Shown: one piece after another, positions 14,665-22,970 of the stretch
How positions within the stretch are numbered: the stretch's first letter is position 1
How the letters are laid out: the number at the start of each line of letters is the position of its first letter
Source of the DNA: Chloroflexota bacterium
Lineage (GTDB): Bacteria; Chloroflexota; Anaerolineae; Anaerolineales; Villigracilaceae
DNA: 32,860 bases
Assembly (NCBI GenBank): GCA_016234555.1
Contig: JACRBJ010000037.1
Coordinates: forward strand, 1-32,860
Direction of reading: 5' to 3'
Notes under the pieces: model-generated
The model's database searches: none
What the model saw: the letters and a program-made list of their open reading frames with translations, nothing else
What the model was told of the DNA's origin: nothing
Program-made: the position numbers and the translations under genes

Positions 14665-16377
14665 ATGAAGCTACTCCGTGTAAATATGAAGGAACTTCAA
14701 ACCACCTGGGAGGCAGTTCCGGCTGCGTATGATCGGCTTGGAGGCAGGGCTTTGATCGCCAAACTGCTTCTGGAAGAAGTCCCACCTGCGTGTGATCCTT
14801 TGGGTCCACACAACAAGTTGATCTTTACGCCTGGTTTGCTGGGCGGCGCCGGTGTGACAACCGCAGGACGTCTTTCGGTTGGCGGCAAGAGTCCGCTTAC
14901 AAATGGTGTCAAAGAGGCAAACGCAGGAGGGACATCAGGTGACACACTGGGGAAACTGGGAATTAAAGCAATTGTCGTCGAGAGATTACCTGAAAAGGGC
15001 GAACTGTATTTATTGCATATTACGAATGATGGCGCTGAGTTATTGCCCGCCAGTCACCTGCGTGGAGTGGGTACATACGCCACCTCTGACCGCCTGCAGG
15101 AGCAATTTGGGGCGGATGCCACGGTCATTTCCATTGGGCAGGCAGGAGAATATCAGATGCTGGGCGCGGGTATTGCCACTACAGGGGAACGCGATCAGCG
15201 GAGTAATCATGCTGCCCGTGGCGGACTTGGCGCCCTCATGGGCAGCAAAGGCCTAAAAGCCATTGTGATCGATAAACCTGTTGGCAAGTCGGTCCATTTT
15301 GCGGATGTGGAACTCTTCCGTTCCACATCAAAGAATTATGCGCAGAAATTGATCAATGACCCAAAGTTGGGTACCAAGGGAGCACAGCATCTATACGGGA
15401 CAGCTTCCATCGTGGCGGCAGTCAATGAAATGGGGTCCATGCCCACACGCAACTTCGGCAGCGGAACATTCGACCAATCCGAAGACCTGCGCGGCGAGAA
15501 AATGCGCGAGGTGATACTGGCGCGTGAAGGCAAGGTCGGCACCCGCTGTATGCCCGGTTGTGTCATTGCCTGTCGAAACCAATATGTGGACGAAAAAGGG
15601 CTTCCGATTGTCGGCTCAGTTCAATACGAGACCATTGCCCTCGTCGGCTCGAACCTTGGGATTGGCAGCCTGGACGACGTTGCGCAGCTCAATTTCATGT
15701 GCAATGACTTTGGGCTGGATACCATTGAAACGGGAGCAGCTCTGGGTGTTGCCATCGAGGCTGGATTGGCTAAGTTTGGCGACATGGAAAGCATCGTTTC
15801 GTTGCTGAATCAGGTTGGGGAGGGAACCATTCTGGGACGGGTAATCGGCAATGGCGCGGTCATGACCGGACGCACACTGGGAATCCGACGCGTGCCCGCC
15901 ACGTTGGGGCAAGCCATGCCCGGCTACGATCCGCGCAGCCTGAAGGGGAACGGTGTGACCTATGCCACATCACCCCAGGGTGCAGACCATACGGCTGGTA
16001 ATGCATTTGGAGCGCGCAAGGAAGTCAATCCGCTGGGTGTTGAAGGCCAGAAGGAACTTTCCCTCAAGTTGCAGATTATCGCGGCGATGCTCGATAGCAC
16101 AGGCCTCTGCTTGTTTGCCCGCCCGCCCATCATTGCCGATCCACAGCTTATGGTTGATATGGTCAATGGCATTTACGGTTGGGGGTGGACCAAGGATGAT
16201 TATGACCGCTTCAACCGCGATGTTTTACGCAATGAATTGGAATTCAACCGTCGTGCAGGATTTACGAAGGAAGATTATCGAATCCCCGAATATATGCGCG
16301 AGGAACCACTGGCGCCACATAATGTTGTCTTTGATGTACCGGATGCTGAACTGGATGCCGTCTTCGCCACCTTGTAG
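14665..16377 (+). CDS. Aldehyde:ferredoxin oxidoreductase (AOR) family tungstoenzyme
   Basis: AOR-family enzymes use a bis-tungstopterin and a [4Fe-4S] cluster to interconvert carboxylates and aldehydes or to do other low-potential reactions. The protein starts with the family N-terminus (Leu-Gly-Gly-Arg-Ala-Leu-Ile-Ala-Lys-Leu-Leu). It continues with Arg-Gly-Gly-Leu-Gly-Ala-Leu-Met-Gly-Ser-Lys-Gly-Leu-Lys-Ala-Ile. Cluster cysteines appear as Cys-Met-Pro-Gly-Cys-Val-Ile-Ala-Cys, with a fourth in Ser-Thr-Gly-Leu-Cys-Leu-Phe. The first spacing is Cys-x3-Cys rather than the classical Cys-x2-Cys. The frame opens at ATG 14653, but GGAG at 14655-14658 fits the ATG at 14665. The next gene is a MoaD-like protein, then a transporter and a reductive-dehalogenase-like gene. 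The substrate is unknown; an aromatic or branched carboxylate is plausible. Confidence 0.93.
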   Translation: MKLLRVNMKELQTTWEAVPAAYDRLGGRALIAKLLLEEVPPACDPLGPHNKLIFTPGLLGGAGVTTAGRLSVGGKSPLTNGVKEANAGGTSGDTLGKLGIKAIVVERLPEKGELYLLHITNDGAELLPASHLRGVGTYATSDRLQEQFGADATVISIGQAGEYQMLGAGIATTGERDQRSNHAARGGLGALMGSKGLKAIVIDKPVGKSVHFADVELFRSTSKNYAQKLINDPKLGTKGAQHLYGTASIVAAVNEMGSMPTRNFGSGTFDQSEDLRGEKMREVILAREGKVGTRCMPGCVIACRNQYVDEKGLPIVGSVQYETIALVGSNLGIGSLDDVAQLNFMCNDFGLDTIETGAALGVAIEAGLAKFGDMESIVSLLNQVGEGTILGRVIGNGAVMTGRTLGIRRVPATLGQAMPGYDPRSLKGNGVTYATSPQGADHTAGNAFGARKEVNPLGVEGQKELSLKLQIIAAMLDSTGLCLFARPPIIADPQLMVDMVNGIYGWGWTKDDYDRFNRDVLRNELEFNRRAGFTKEDYRIPEYMREEPLAPHNVVFDVPDAELDAVFATL

Positions 16378-16384
16378 GTGACGC

Positions 16385-16609
16385 ATGAATATACGCGTGG
16401 AAGTGTTCGGCCAACTCCTACCTGGCAAGGAAAGGCGTCAAACTCTGAAGGTCGAGGGACCAATTAGTGTGCGTGAAGTTGCAACCATGCTGGGATTGAC
16501 TTCGGAGGAAATCGGGTTGATCACCATCAATGGTGTGCAGAGCGAGATGGAAGACCGCATGGATTCTGACAGTCGGCTGTGTTTCTTCCCACACATGTCC
16601 GGTGGATAG
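16385..16609 (+). CDS. MoaD/ThiS-family sulfur carrier protein
   Basis: The 74-residue beta-grasp protein ends in Met-Ser-Gly-Gly, the C-terminal diglycine that becomes a thiocarboxylate. MoaD donates sulfur for the dithiolene of molybdopterin. The gene lies 7 bp after the AOR gene, so it most likely supplies pterin sulfur for this tungsten enzyme, as is common in AOR operons. AGGTG precedes the ATG. A ThiS-like or other sulfur-carrier role cannot be excluded. Confidence 0.88.
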   Translation: MNIRVEVFGQLLPGKERRQTLKVEGPISVREVATMLGLTSEEIGLITINGVQSEMEDRMDSDSRLCFFPHMSGG

Positions 16610-16662
16610 TTTGTTTTGATTTCGGATCGAAATCTGCAAATCTCAAAGACTGGAGTGACGAT

Positions 16663-17394
16663 ATGAGTTTTTTGAAAGTCAGTGGTCTTAGCAAGTCGTT
16701 CGGTGGTCTGCAAGTAATTCAGCGCCTGGATTTTGAGGTCGAGACGGGAGAGATTGTCGGCCTCATTGGTCCCAACGGTTCAGGAAAAACAACCACCCTG
16801 AATATGATCACCGGGTTCCTAAAGCCAAATTCCGGCGAGATTATTTTCAAGGGCAGGAACGTCGAAGGGCTTCCACGCCCTCAGGTATGCGGGCACGGCA
16901 TTGCAAGGACTTTCCAACTGATAAAGCCCTTCCTTGAATTTACGGCTTTACAGAATGTAATGGTGGGCAGGGTTTATGGTCAACAGTCTGCTAAAAATAT
17001 GCGGGAGGCTGCCAGGGAATCAGAGGAAATTTTGGATCGGGTGGGGTTATTGAGTAAAGCCACGAAGCTGGCTAAGAATCTTACCTTGATGGAACGAAAA
17101 AGACTTGAATTGGCGAGAGCTTTGGCAACCAGACCCCAATTGCTTCTTCTGGACGAGCTGATGGCAGGGCTGAATCACGCCGAGGCGGATGATGCGATGC
17201 AGTTGATCCGCAAGATAAAGGATGAGTCGAAGCTGACCATCCTGATGGTCGAGCATATCGTCAAGGCGATTGTCGGTCTGTCGGACCGCATCATTGTCTT
17301 GAACATGGGAAACAAGATCGCAGAGGGCATCCCCCAGGATGTCATCCATGATCCGAAGGTTATTGAAGTCTATCTAGGAAAAAGCCATGCTTAA
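16663..17394 (+). CDS. livG: Liv-type ABC transporter ATPase LivG
   Basis: The 243-residue ATPase of the branched-chain amino-acid (HAAT) transporter family starts at an ATG with GGAG seven bases before it; the open frame extends upstream but has no support. Walker A is Gly-Pro-Asn-Gly-Ser-Gly-Lys-Thr. The signature region reads Leu-Thr-Leu-Met-Glu-Arg-Lys-Arg-Leu-Glu-Leu-Ala-Arg, lacking the canonical Leu-Ser-Gly-Gly, as in many LivG proteins. Walker B is Leu-Leu-Leu-Leu-Asp-Glu-Leu-Met-Ala-Gly-Leu. Its end overlaps livF by 8 bp. Liv-type importers also take up aromatic acids and other carboxylates, so the name gives the family and not the substrate. Confidence 0.93.
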   Translation: MSFLKVSGLSKSFGGLQVIQRLDFEVETGEIVGLIGPNGSGKTTTLNMITGFLKPNSGEIIFKGRNVEGLPRPQVCGHGIARTFQLIKPFLEFTALQNVMVGRVYGQQSAKNMREAARESEEILDRVGLLSKATKLAKNLTLMERKRLELARALATRPQLLLLDELMAGLNHAEADDAMQLIRKIKDESKLTILMVEHIVKAIVGLSDRIIVLNMGNKIAEGIPQDVIHDPKVIEVYLGKSHA

Positions 17395-18088
17395 AGTAGA
17401 AAATATAAACACCTATTACGAAGACCTTCAGGCGCTCTGGGGTATTTCGCTTGAGGTTAATTCCGGGGAGCTTGTTGCCCTTGTGGGTCCCAACGGTGCC
17501 GGGAAGACAACCACCTTGAAAACGATCGTTGGACTTCTCAAGCCCGCTTCGGGTGTCATCACTTTCGATGGGAAAAAACTAAACAAGGAAGCAGCCCACA
17601 AGATTGTGGAGTTGGGAATTTCCCAGGTACCCGAGGGGGGTGGAATATTTACCGGCATGAGCGTTTTGGAGAACCTGGAACTCGGTGCTTTCGTTCCCTC
17701 TGCGCGACAGTTCAAAGATGACAGTCTGGAGCAAGTGTATGAGATTTTCCCCCGCCTCAAGGAGCGAAAGGACCAGCAGGCTGGAACCTTAAGCGGCGGA
17801 GAACGGCAGATGCTTGCCATCGGCAGGGCATTGATGTCCAAGCCCAAGTTGTTGTTATTTGATGAACCTTCCTTTGGGCTGGCTCCCATTCTGGTACAGC
17901 ATATGTTCGATGTGATCGGCAGGATCAACAAACAAGGCATGACAGTTCTGCTGGTCGAGCAAAATGTCCGTGCCGCCCTGGATCTGGCAGACAGGGCGTA
18001 TGTGATCGAAAACGGTCGCATTGTGGGAGAAGGAAAGGGAGATGCGCTTCTTTCCTTTGAATCGATTCGCAGCGCGTATCTCGGATAG
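17387..18088 (+). CDS. livF: Liv-type ABC transporter ATPase LivF
   Basis: The 233-residue second ATPase has Walker A Gly-Pro-Asn-Gly-Ala-Gly-Lys-Thr, the LivF segment Val-Pro-Glu-Gly-Gly-Gly-Ile-Phe-Thr-Gly-Met-Ser-Val-Leu-Glu-Asn-Leu, signature Leu-Ser-Gly-Gly-Glu-Arg-Gln-Met-Leu and Walker B Leu-Leu-Leu-Phe-Asp-Glu-Pro-Ser-Phe-Gly-Leu-Ala-Pro. Length and motifs are standard. The ATG lies inside the end of livG, with AGGA upstream, so translation is coupled. It pairs with LivG to drive the LivHM membrane pore. Confidence 0.94.
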   Translation: MLKVENINTYYEDLQALWGISLEVNSGELVALVGPNGAGKTTTLKTIVGLLKPASGVITFDGKKLNKEAAHKIVELGISQVPEGGGIFTGMSVLENLELGAFVPSARQFKDDSLEQVYEIFPRLKERKDQQAGTLSGGERQMLAIGRALMSKPKLLLFDEPSFGLAPILVQHMFDVIGRINKQGMTVLLVEQNVRAALDLADRAYVIENGRIVGEGKGDALLSFESIRSAYLG

Positions 18089-18102
18089 AAAAGGATAATC
18101 CA

Positions 18103-18984
18103 ATGCTTGAAGCTGTACTGCAAAACCTGGTTTTCGGAATCCTGTTGGGTGCCTTGTATGGATTGGCGGCTGTGGGTATTGCCCTGGTATTTGGAGTCAC
18201 AAAATTCCTCAACGTAGCCCATGGCGAGCTTTTGATGTTCGGAGGCTACGCATGTTTCTGGCTTTTCAACCTTTTAGGCTTCGACCCTTTTCTGTCACTT
18301 CCTTTGACCATCGTCTTCCTCCTATTGATCGGGACGGTTCTTTATCAATTGCTCTTTGTCCGCATGGTCAAGCTGCCGGTGGAGGAAAAGATCAAAAATA
18401 CCATGCTGATCGGGTTTGGCTTGACTTTGATCCTGCAAAACGTTGCATTGTTGCTTTGGACAGCGGATGATCGGGGAATTACAACATCCTATTCTGGCGA
18501 GGCTTTCACCTGGTTGGGAGTGCGCTTTCCGTATGTGCGCGTTGCAGGATTATTGATCTCCCTGGTCTGTCTGTTTGCCTTACAACAATTCCTGCGCAGG
18601 ACCTATACCGGCAAAGCCATTCGGGCAACGGTAGAGAATTGGGAGGCAGCCTCCCTGATGGGGATTGATGTTTACAAGGTTTACCTGATTTCTTTCCTGT
18701 TGGGAACCGCGCTGGCAGGAGTGGCCGGCGCCCTGGTAAGTGTCAGTTTTTCAATCGAACCATCCATGGGAATGCACTGGACCCTGAAGTCTTTGATCGT
18801 GATGGTATTGGGCGGGGTAGGGAATTTCATGGGCACCTTTGTGGGGGGCATTCTTTTAGGCGTGACAGAATCGGTCACTGGCTTTTTCATCAGCAGCAAT
18901 TACCGGCAGGTGGTCGGGCTTGTGCTTTTCCTGTTGATTTTGATCTTTAGACCACAGGGCTTGTTTGGCGCAAAAGAGAGGTAA
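18103..18984 (+). CDS. livH: Liv-type ABC transporter permease LivH
   Basis: The 293-residue integral membrane protein has about eight hydrophobic segments. The N-terminus, Gly-Ala-Leu-Tyr-Gly-Leu-Ala-Ala-Val-Gly-Ile-Ala-Leu-Val-Phe-Gly-Val, is typical of LivH. The C-terminal block Met-Val-Leu-Gly-Gly-Val-Gly-Asn-Phe-Met-Gly-Thr-Phe-Val-Gly-Gly is conserved in the family. It forms the pore with LivM. The start has AAGGA nine bases upstream and lies 14 bp after livF. Permease sequences do not reveal the substrate. Confidence 0.93.
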   Translation: MLEAVLQNLVFGILLGALYGLAAVGIALVFGVTKFLNVAHGELLMFGGYACFWLFNLLGFDPFLSLPLTIVFLLLIGTVLYQLLFVRMVKLPVEEKIKNTMLIGFGLTLILQNVALLLWTADDRGITTSYSGEAFTWLGVRFPYVRVAGLLISLVCLFALQQFLRRTYTGKAIRATVENWEAASLMGIDVYKVYLISFLLGTALAGVAGALVSVSFSIEPSMGMHWTLKSLIVMVLGGVGNFMGTFVGGILLGVTESVTGFFISSNYRQVVGLVLFLLILIFRPQGLFGAKER

Positions 18985-18987
18985 TCA

Positions 18988-19977
18988 ATGCGAAATCTGA
19001 AAATCATCTCGATCGTCCTTTTCATCGCCGTTCTGGCCCTTCTCCCTACGGTGATTAAAAAGGACAGCATCATAAATCTCTTGATATTGGTTTTTCTGTA
19101 TATCATCCTGGCTTCCAGTTGGAATATTCTGGGAGGATATACCGGGCAGGTAAGCCTTGGTCATGCCGCGTTCTTTGGGCTGGGAGCCCTGGTGACCCGT
19201 CAGCTCTGGTTGCGCGGTTTCCCCATCCTGCCCAGTATTCTGGCTGGGGGACTCGTGGCAGTTGTGTTCGCTCTGCTGATAGGCGCTCCCGCCTTCAGGC
19301 TCAAGGGTGTGTACTTTTCCATTGGCACATTGGCGCTTGCCCAAATTCTAAGCGTAACAGTTGGGAATGTCTTTCCCGAGATCGCAGCTCTCCCGGTTGA
19401 GGATCTTATCAACTATCAAATTGCGCCTCGCTATTACCTGTTCCTGGGGTTGACCGTCATTGTTGTCGCAGTCGCCTATATCCTGGTCAATTCAAAGCTG
19501 GGTCTTGGAATGATGGCTGTGCGCGAGGAAGAGGATGCCGCGGAATCACTCGGGGTCAGCGCGTTGAAGCATAAACTCATTGCGCTGGGAATCAGCGCCT
19601 TCTTTACAGGTCTGGCTGGCAGCGGGTTCGCATACTATCACGTCAGTTACTATTATCAATTTGCATTTGCCCCCATGTGGAGTCTGGATATGTTGACCAT
19701 GGTCTACATCGGCGGCACAGGTACCATTTTGGGGCCCATCATCGGGGCGGTGTTTTTTGTGGTGATGAAGGAGTTCCTGGTTTTGAATGTAGGCGAATAT
19801 CACCTGATCATATTTGGCGTGATGTTCGTGCTTGTGGTGCTCTTCCTGCCGGGCGGAATAATTTCAGCCTGGAAAAAGATTCAGGGTGCGATTATCCGCC
19901 GGTCGAAGTTGAATGCAGGCAAGAGGGTTGATACCCCCATGTTGGACTCGACCAATGGAAAGGAGAAGAACTATTGA
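18988..19977 (+). CDS. livM: Liv-type ABC transporter permease LivM
   Basis: The 329-residue membrane protein has the LivM marks Ser-Trp-Asn-Ile-Leu-Gly-Gly-Tyr-Thr-Gly-Gln-Val-Ser-Leu-Gly-His-Ala-Ala-Phe, Leu-Lys-Gly-Val-Tyr-Phe-Ser-Ile and the cytoplasmic loop Ala-Val-Arg-Glu-Glu-Glu-Asp-Ala-Ala-Glu-Ser-Leu-Gly-Val. A hydrophilic, basic C-terminal tail of about 30 residues follows the last membrane segment. Only 3 bp separate it from livH, and the binding-protein gene follows after 71 bp. Confidence 0.93.
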   Translation: MRNLKIISIVLFIAVLALLPTVIKKDSIINLLILVFLYIILASSWNILGGYTGQVSLGHAAFFGLGALVTRQLWLRGFPILPSILAGGLVAVVFALLIGAPAFRLKGVYFSIGTLALAQILSVTVGNVFPEIAALPVEDLINYQIAPRYYLFLGLTVIVVAVAYILVNSKLGLGMMAVREEEDAAESLGVSALKHKLIALGISAFFTGLAGSGFAYYHVSYYYQFAFAPMWSLDMLTMVYIGGTGTILGPIIGAVFFVVMKEFLVLNVGEYHLIIFGVMFVLVVLFLPGGIISAWKKIQGAIIRRSKLNAGKRVDTPMLDSTNGKEKNY

Positions 19978-20048
19978 CGTGACACCGAAGAGAGAAGAAT
20001 AAAATAAAAGTCTGTCCCAATTTTGAAAAATTCTATGGAGGATGAGCG

Positions 20049-21350
20049 ATGAAAGCCAAACTAACAAGTTTGATAGTGATTGTGCTTTTGATGAGCGTGT
20101 TAATCGCAAGTTGTGCTCCTGCGCCAACGACAGCGCCTGTGGCGACGGAACCGCCTGCTGTGGAAGCACCAGCTGCCACCGAGGCTCCGGCAACGGAAGC
20201 ACAGAAACCACCCGCGCCAGAGTTCATCGAACTTGGCGCTTCAATTCCCTTGACCGGGCCTTTCGGTTCTCTCGGGAATCTGGTACTTCCTGGATATGAA
20301 TTTGCCGTGGCAGATATTAATGCCGCCGGTGGAGTCTATGTTGAGGAATACGGCGTCAAGATTCCTCTGCGACTCACCTATTACGATGACGAATCGGATC
20401 CCACCAAGGCGGTCAGCAAGATGGAGACCCTCTTTTCCGAACAGAACGTGACAGCCTATCTGGGTGGAGCCGGCAGCTCCATGCATGCCGCCACAACAGC
20501 CATTGCAGAAAAGAACAAGGTTCCCTATTGCGGTATTTCTTTCGCGTTGTACAAGATCCACCAACAGGGGTACAAGTACCTGTTCTCACCGTTCCCCAAA
20601 TCCCCTATGCAGGCAAAGGATACCTTTGAAGTTCTTAACTCGATTCCGGAAGCGGACCGACCCAAGAAGATTGCAATCTTCTCCTACAGTGACGACTGGG
20701 GCAAGGAGTTGGGTGGTCTTTGGGAAGAAAATGCCACCGAGAATGGCTATGAAGTGGTCCTGCGAGCCGAAAATCCGGTCGGTCCCAACAATGACTGGTC
20801 CGACGCGATCCTCAAGGCCAAAGCAGCCGGGGCAGAAGTGCTTCTTACCATGCCCATCTTCCCGGACGGAAGCGCGATGTTTAAGACCATGTCCGAACTG
20901 GGCTGGGCTCCGAAATTCGCTTTGGTCATCAGGGCACCAGAAGGCTTGAATTGGGGGGAATCCATGGGCAAAGTTGGCGATTATGTAACCATCTTCCCCG
21001 GATGGCACTACGGCGCCAAGTTCCCCGGCGTGGACAAGCTCAATGAACAATACCAGGCTAAATTCGGTCGTCCCGCTGACCTGTTGACCGGCCCGGCGTA
21101 CGCCTGTGTGCAGATCGTTGCTGCTGCCGTTGAGAAAGCCGGCACCCTGGACCGTGACGCTGTCCGTGACGCCATGGCTGCCACCGATATTGAAACAGTC
21201 ATCGGTCCGGTGACCTTCAACGAAGATGGTACCGGCAATGTTCTGGATCCGCTTATTCAGTGGCAGAACGGCAAGATGGAATTAGTCTGGCCTCCTGAAC
21301 AGGCCACTGCCGATTTCGTTTATCCGGCTCCGCCCTTTGAAGAGCGATAA
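20049..21350 (+). CDS. Liv-type ABC substrate-binding lipoprotein
   Basis: The 433-residue binding protein is of the periplasmic-binding-protein type I (LivK-like, Peripla_BP_6) kind. A signal peptide with lipobox Leu-Ile-Ala-Ser-Cys puts the lipidated Cys at about residue 19. A Pro/Ala/Thr/Glu-rich linker runs to about residue 56. The ligand domain begins at Leu-Gly-Ala-Ser-Ile-Pro-Leu-Thr-Gly-Pro-Phe and contains Tyr-Tyr-Asp-Asp-Glu-Ser-Asp-Pro-Thr-Lys-Ala. GGAGG stands before the ATG. It follows livGFHM and should define the specificity of this importer. The ligand could be a branched-chain amino acid, an aromatic acid or another small carboxylate or amide. Confidence 0.92.
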   Translation: MKAKLTSLIVIVLLMSVLIASCAPAPTTAPVATEPPAVEAPAATEAPATEAQKPPAPEFIELGASIPLTGPFGSLGNLVLPGYEFAVADINAAGGVYVEEYGVKIPLRLTYYDDESDPTKAVSKMETLFSEQNVTAYLGGAGSSMHAATTAIAEKNKVPYCGISFALYKIHQQGYKYLFSPFPKSPMQAKDTFEVLNSIPEADRPKKIAIFSYSDDWGKELGGLWEENATENGYEVVLRAENPVGPNNDWSDAILKAKAAGAEVLLTMPIFPDGSAMFKTMSELGWAPKFALVIRAPEGLNWGESMGKVGDYVTIFPGWHYGAKFPGVDKLNEQYQAKFGRPADLLTGPAYACVQIVAAAVEKAGTLDRDAVRDAMAATDIETVIGPVTFNEDGTGNVLDPLIQWQNGKMELVWPPEQATADFVYPAPPFEER

Positions 21351-21397
21351 AACCTGTTGCACTAAAAGATGATTCTCGACTGTGGCGGTGGGCAAGT

Positions 21398-22645
21398 ATG
21401 ACATCGCCACAGTCAATTAATATGCCATGTGAAAACATCATGATTGATCGGATGGAATATTCAGTCGAAGCCGGTTCGCTGCGCGGCAAAAAACGACATG
21501 GGCCTTTTCCCATGCAAACTCTCAGGCATGTCGAAAAGCCCACCAATTTGATCACTGACGGTGTTCAGCGGATCGACATGCGAAATACCGCCTATGGTTT
21601 GGCTGCCCGTGGTGAATATGGCTCTGCTATCCAAAGGGGAGTGCAAAAGAGCCTACCCGGTAAATACCCCCTGTCAGCAGCACAGAAGGATATCATCGAA
21701 CATATCGCTTTAATGGAAGCCAATCCGGTAGCTACCCAAAAAGCCCCAATTCCCCAGGACCCTGAGAGTCTTTCACATCACATCAAATCGGTCGGCTATT
21801 TTCTAAAAGCCGATGTGATGAGAATTTGTAAAGTACCCGCATCAGCCTACTACAGCCACGATAAGCAGGGAAATCCAATCGATGTCCGCTTCGAAAATGC
21901 GGTTGTCATTGTGATGCGCAAGGAATCGAATGCAATCCAGGCTTCCAACGGCCACGACTGGATGGGAGATCCGATTAGTTTTCAGGCATACCAGCACCTC
22001 GGAATGGTAGCTGAAACAATTGCCAACTATATCCGACGCTTAGGCTGGGATGCTTCCGCCCAATATGGACCATCCTTTGTCAACCGCTATACGGTCTTGC
22101 TTCCACCCCTCCTGCTCGCCGCGGGCATCGGGGAAGTCAGCCGGGCGGGGATTATCCTGAATCCATTCCTTGGGCTGGCATTCAAGGCGGCTGTCGTGCT
22201 TACGGACATGCCTCTGGCGCCAGACAAGCCCATTGATTTTGGATTACAAAAATTTTGTCAAAACTGCAAGATATGCGCCGAAGCCTGCCCCAGTAAAGCC
22301 ATCCCAACGGGCGGCAAGGTGATGTATAACGGCTACGAAACCTGGAAGTTGAATACCCAGCGTTGTGCCAGTTTCAACTTCACCAATAAAAAAGGGACGA
22401 TGTGCAATGCCTGTGTCAAAAGTTGCCCGTGGGGCAACCCAACCACCTGGCCGCATAACCTGGTGCGTAATGTGGTTATGAATGCCCCCCTGATGCATCC
22501 CGTTGCCATCCAGGCGGCACGACTGCTTGGAACAACGGCGCCTATTCCTGAGGAAAAGTGGTGGTTTGACATGGAATACGTTGACGACATTATTCAGTCA
22601 CGAGAACCGATAGGGGGAACCAATGGAAACGAAGAGACAAGGTAA
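21398..22645 (+). CDS. Reductive-dehalogenase-like corrinoid/Fe-S protein
   Basis: The 415-residue protein matches the catalytic core of RdhA reductive dehalogenases. A B12-binding-type region ends in Ala-Ala-Gly-Ile-Gly-Glu-Val-Ser-Arg-Ala-Gly-Ile (about 241-252). Then comes Leu-Thr-Asp-Met-Pro-Leu-Ala-Pro-Asp-Lys-Pro-Ile-Asp-Phe-Gly, and two [4Fe-4S] motifs: Cys287/290/293/297-Pro, and Cys323 with Cys336/339/343-Pro. There is no Tat signal and no adjacent rdhB anchor, so it should be cytoplasmic, unlike respiratory dehalogenases. It lies 47 bp after the Liv binding-protein gene. RdhA-related proteins remove halogens reductively, and QueG is a distant relative that reduces epoxyqueuosine, but the motifs fit RdhA better. 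The substrate is unknown and the start codon is uncertain. Confidence 0.85.
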   Translation: MTSPQSINMPCENIMIDRMEYSVEAGSLRGKKRHGPFPMQTLRHVEKPTNLITDGVQRIDMRNTAYGLAARGEYGSAIQRGVQKSLPGKYPLSAAQKDIIEHIALMEANPVATQKAPIPQDPESLSHHIKSVGYFLKADVMRICKVPASAYYSHDKQGNPIDVRFENAVVIVMRKESNAIQASNGHDWMGDPISFQAYQHLGMVAETIANYIRRLGWDASAQYGPSFVNRYTVLLPPLLLAAGIGEVSRAGIILNPFLGLAFKAAVVLTDMPLAPDKPIDFGLQKFCQNCKICAEACPSKAIPTGGKVMYNGYETWKLNTQRCASFNFTNKKGTMCNACVKSCPWGNPTTWPHNLVRNVVMNAPLMHPVAIQAARLLGTTAPIPEEKWWFDMEYVDDIIQSREPIGGTNGNEETR

Positions 22646-22787
22646 GCCTCACTTGCGTTTGTTGGTATTTCAGGCAAGCATGATGGTCCCCTTGCAGAGG
22701 CGCTTATTTCCATTTTGGAACAATGACATTAGAAAATTACCCTTTTCCTTTGAGCTATTCCCTTTTGGAATAGGTTGTATCGTAGAA

Positions 22788-22834
22788 TGAATTGCTGTTT
22801 CATTAATTGCGATGTATTCTAAAAGTGATACACT
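22788..22834 (+). promoter_or_regulatory. Possible promoter and KdgR-like operator before the sugar ABC operon
   Basis: The 325-bp gap between the dehalogenase-like gene and the binding protein contains TGAATTG-C-TGTTTCA (22788-22802). It matches 11 of 14 defined positions of the operator pattern seen at 12087 and 28611. A possible promoter, TTGCGA (22807-22812) with TACACT (22829-22834) at 16 bp, follows immediately. No coding sequence was recognised in the gap. Confidence 0.4.
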
Positions 22835-22970
22835 ACTATGACTTTTTGCACAAACTACTTGAAAGGAAAAGGAGACGCCATACGAAAAATACAAAAATTA
22901 AAAGTAAAATTTCTGGCACGCTGTTTTTCAAATCAAACCTAGTCAAATTATGAAAGTAAGGAGAGAAAAA

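Noticed and set aside
17428..18222. Minus-strand open frame of 264 codons opposite livF
   Set aside because: livF and livH are unmistakable on the plus strand. The antisense product is low-complexity and has no family features.
22826..22840. Second KdgR-like site before the sugar ABC operon (TGATACA-C-TACTATG)
   Set aside because: Only the left half resembles the pattern; the match is 8 of 14.
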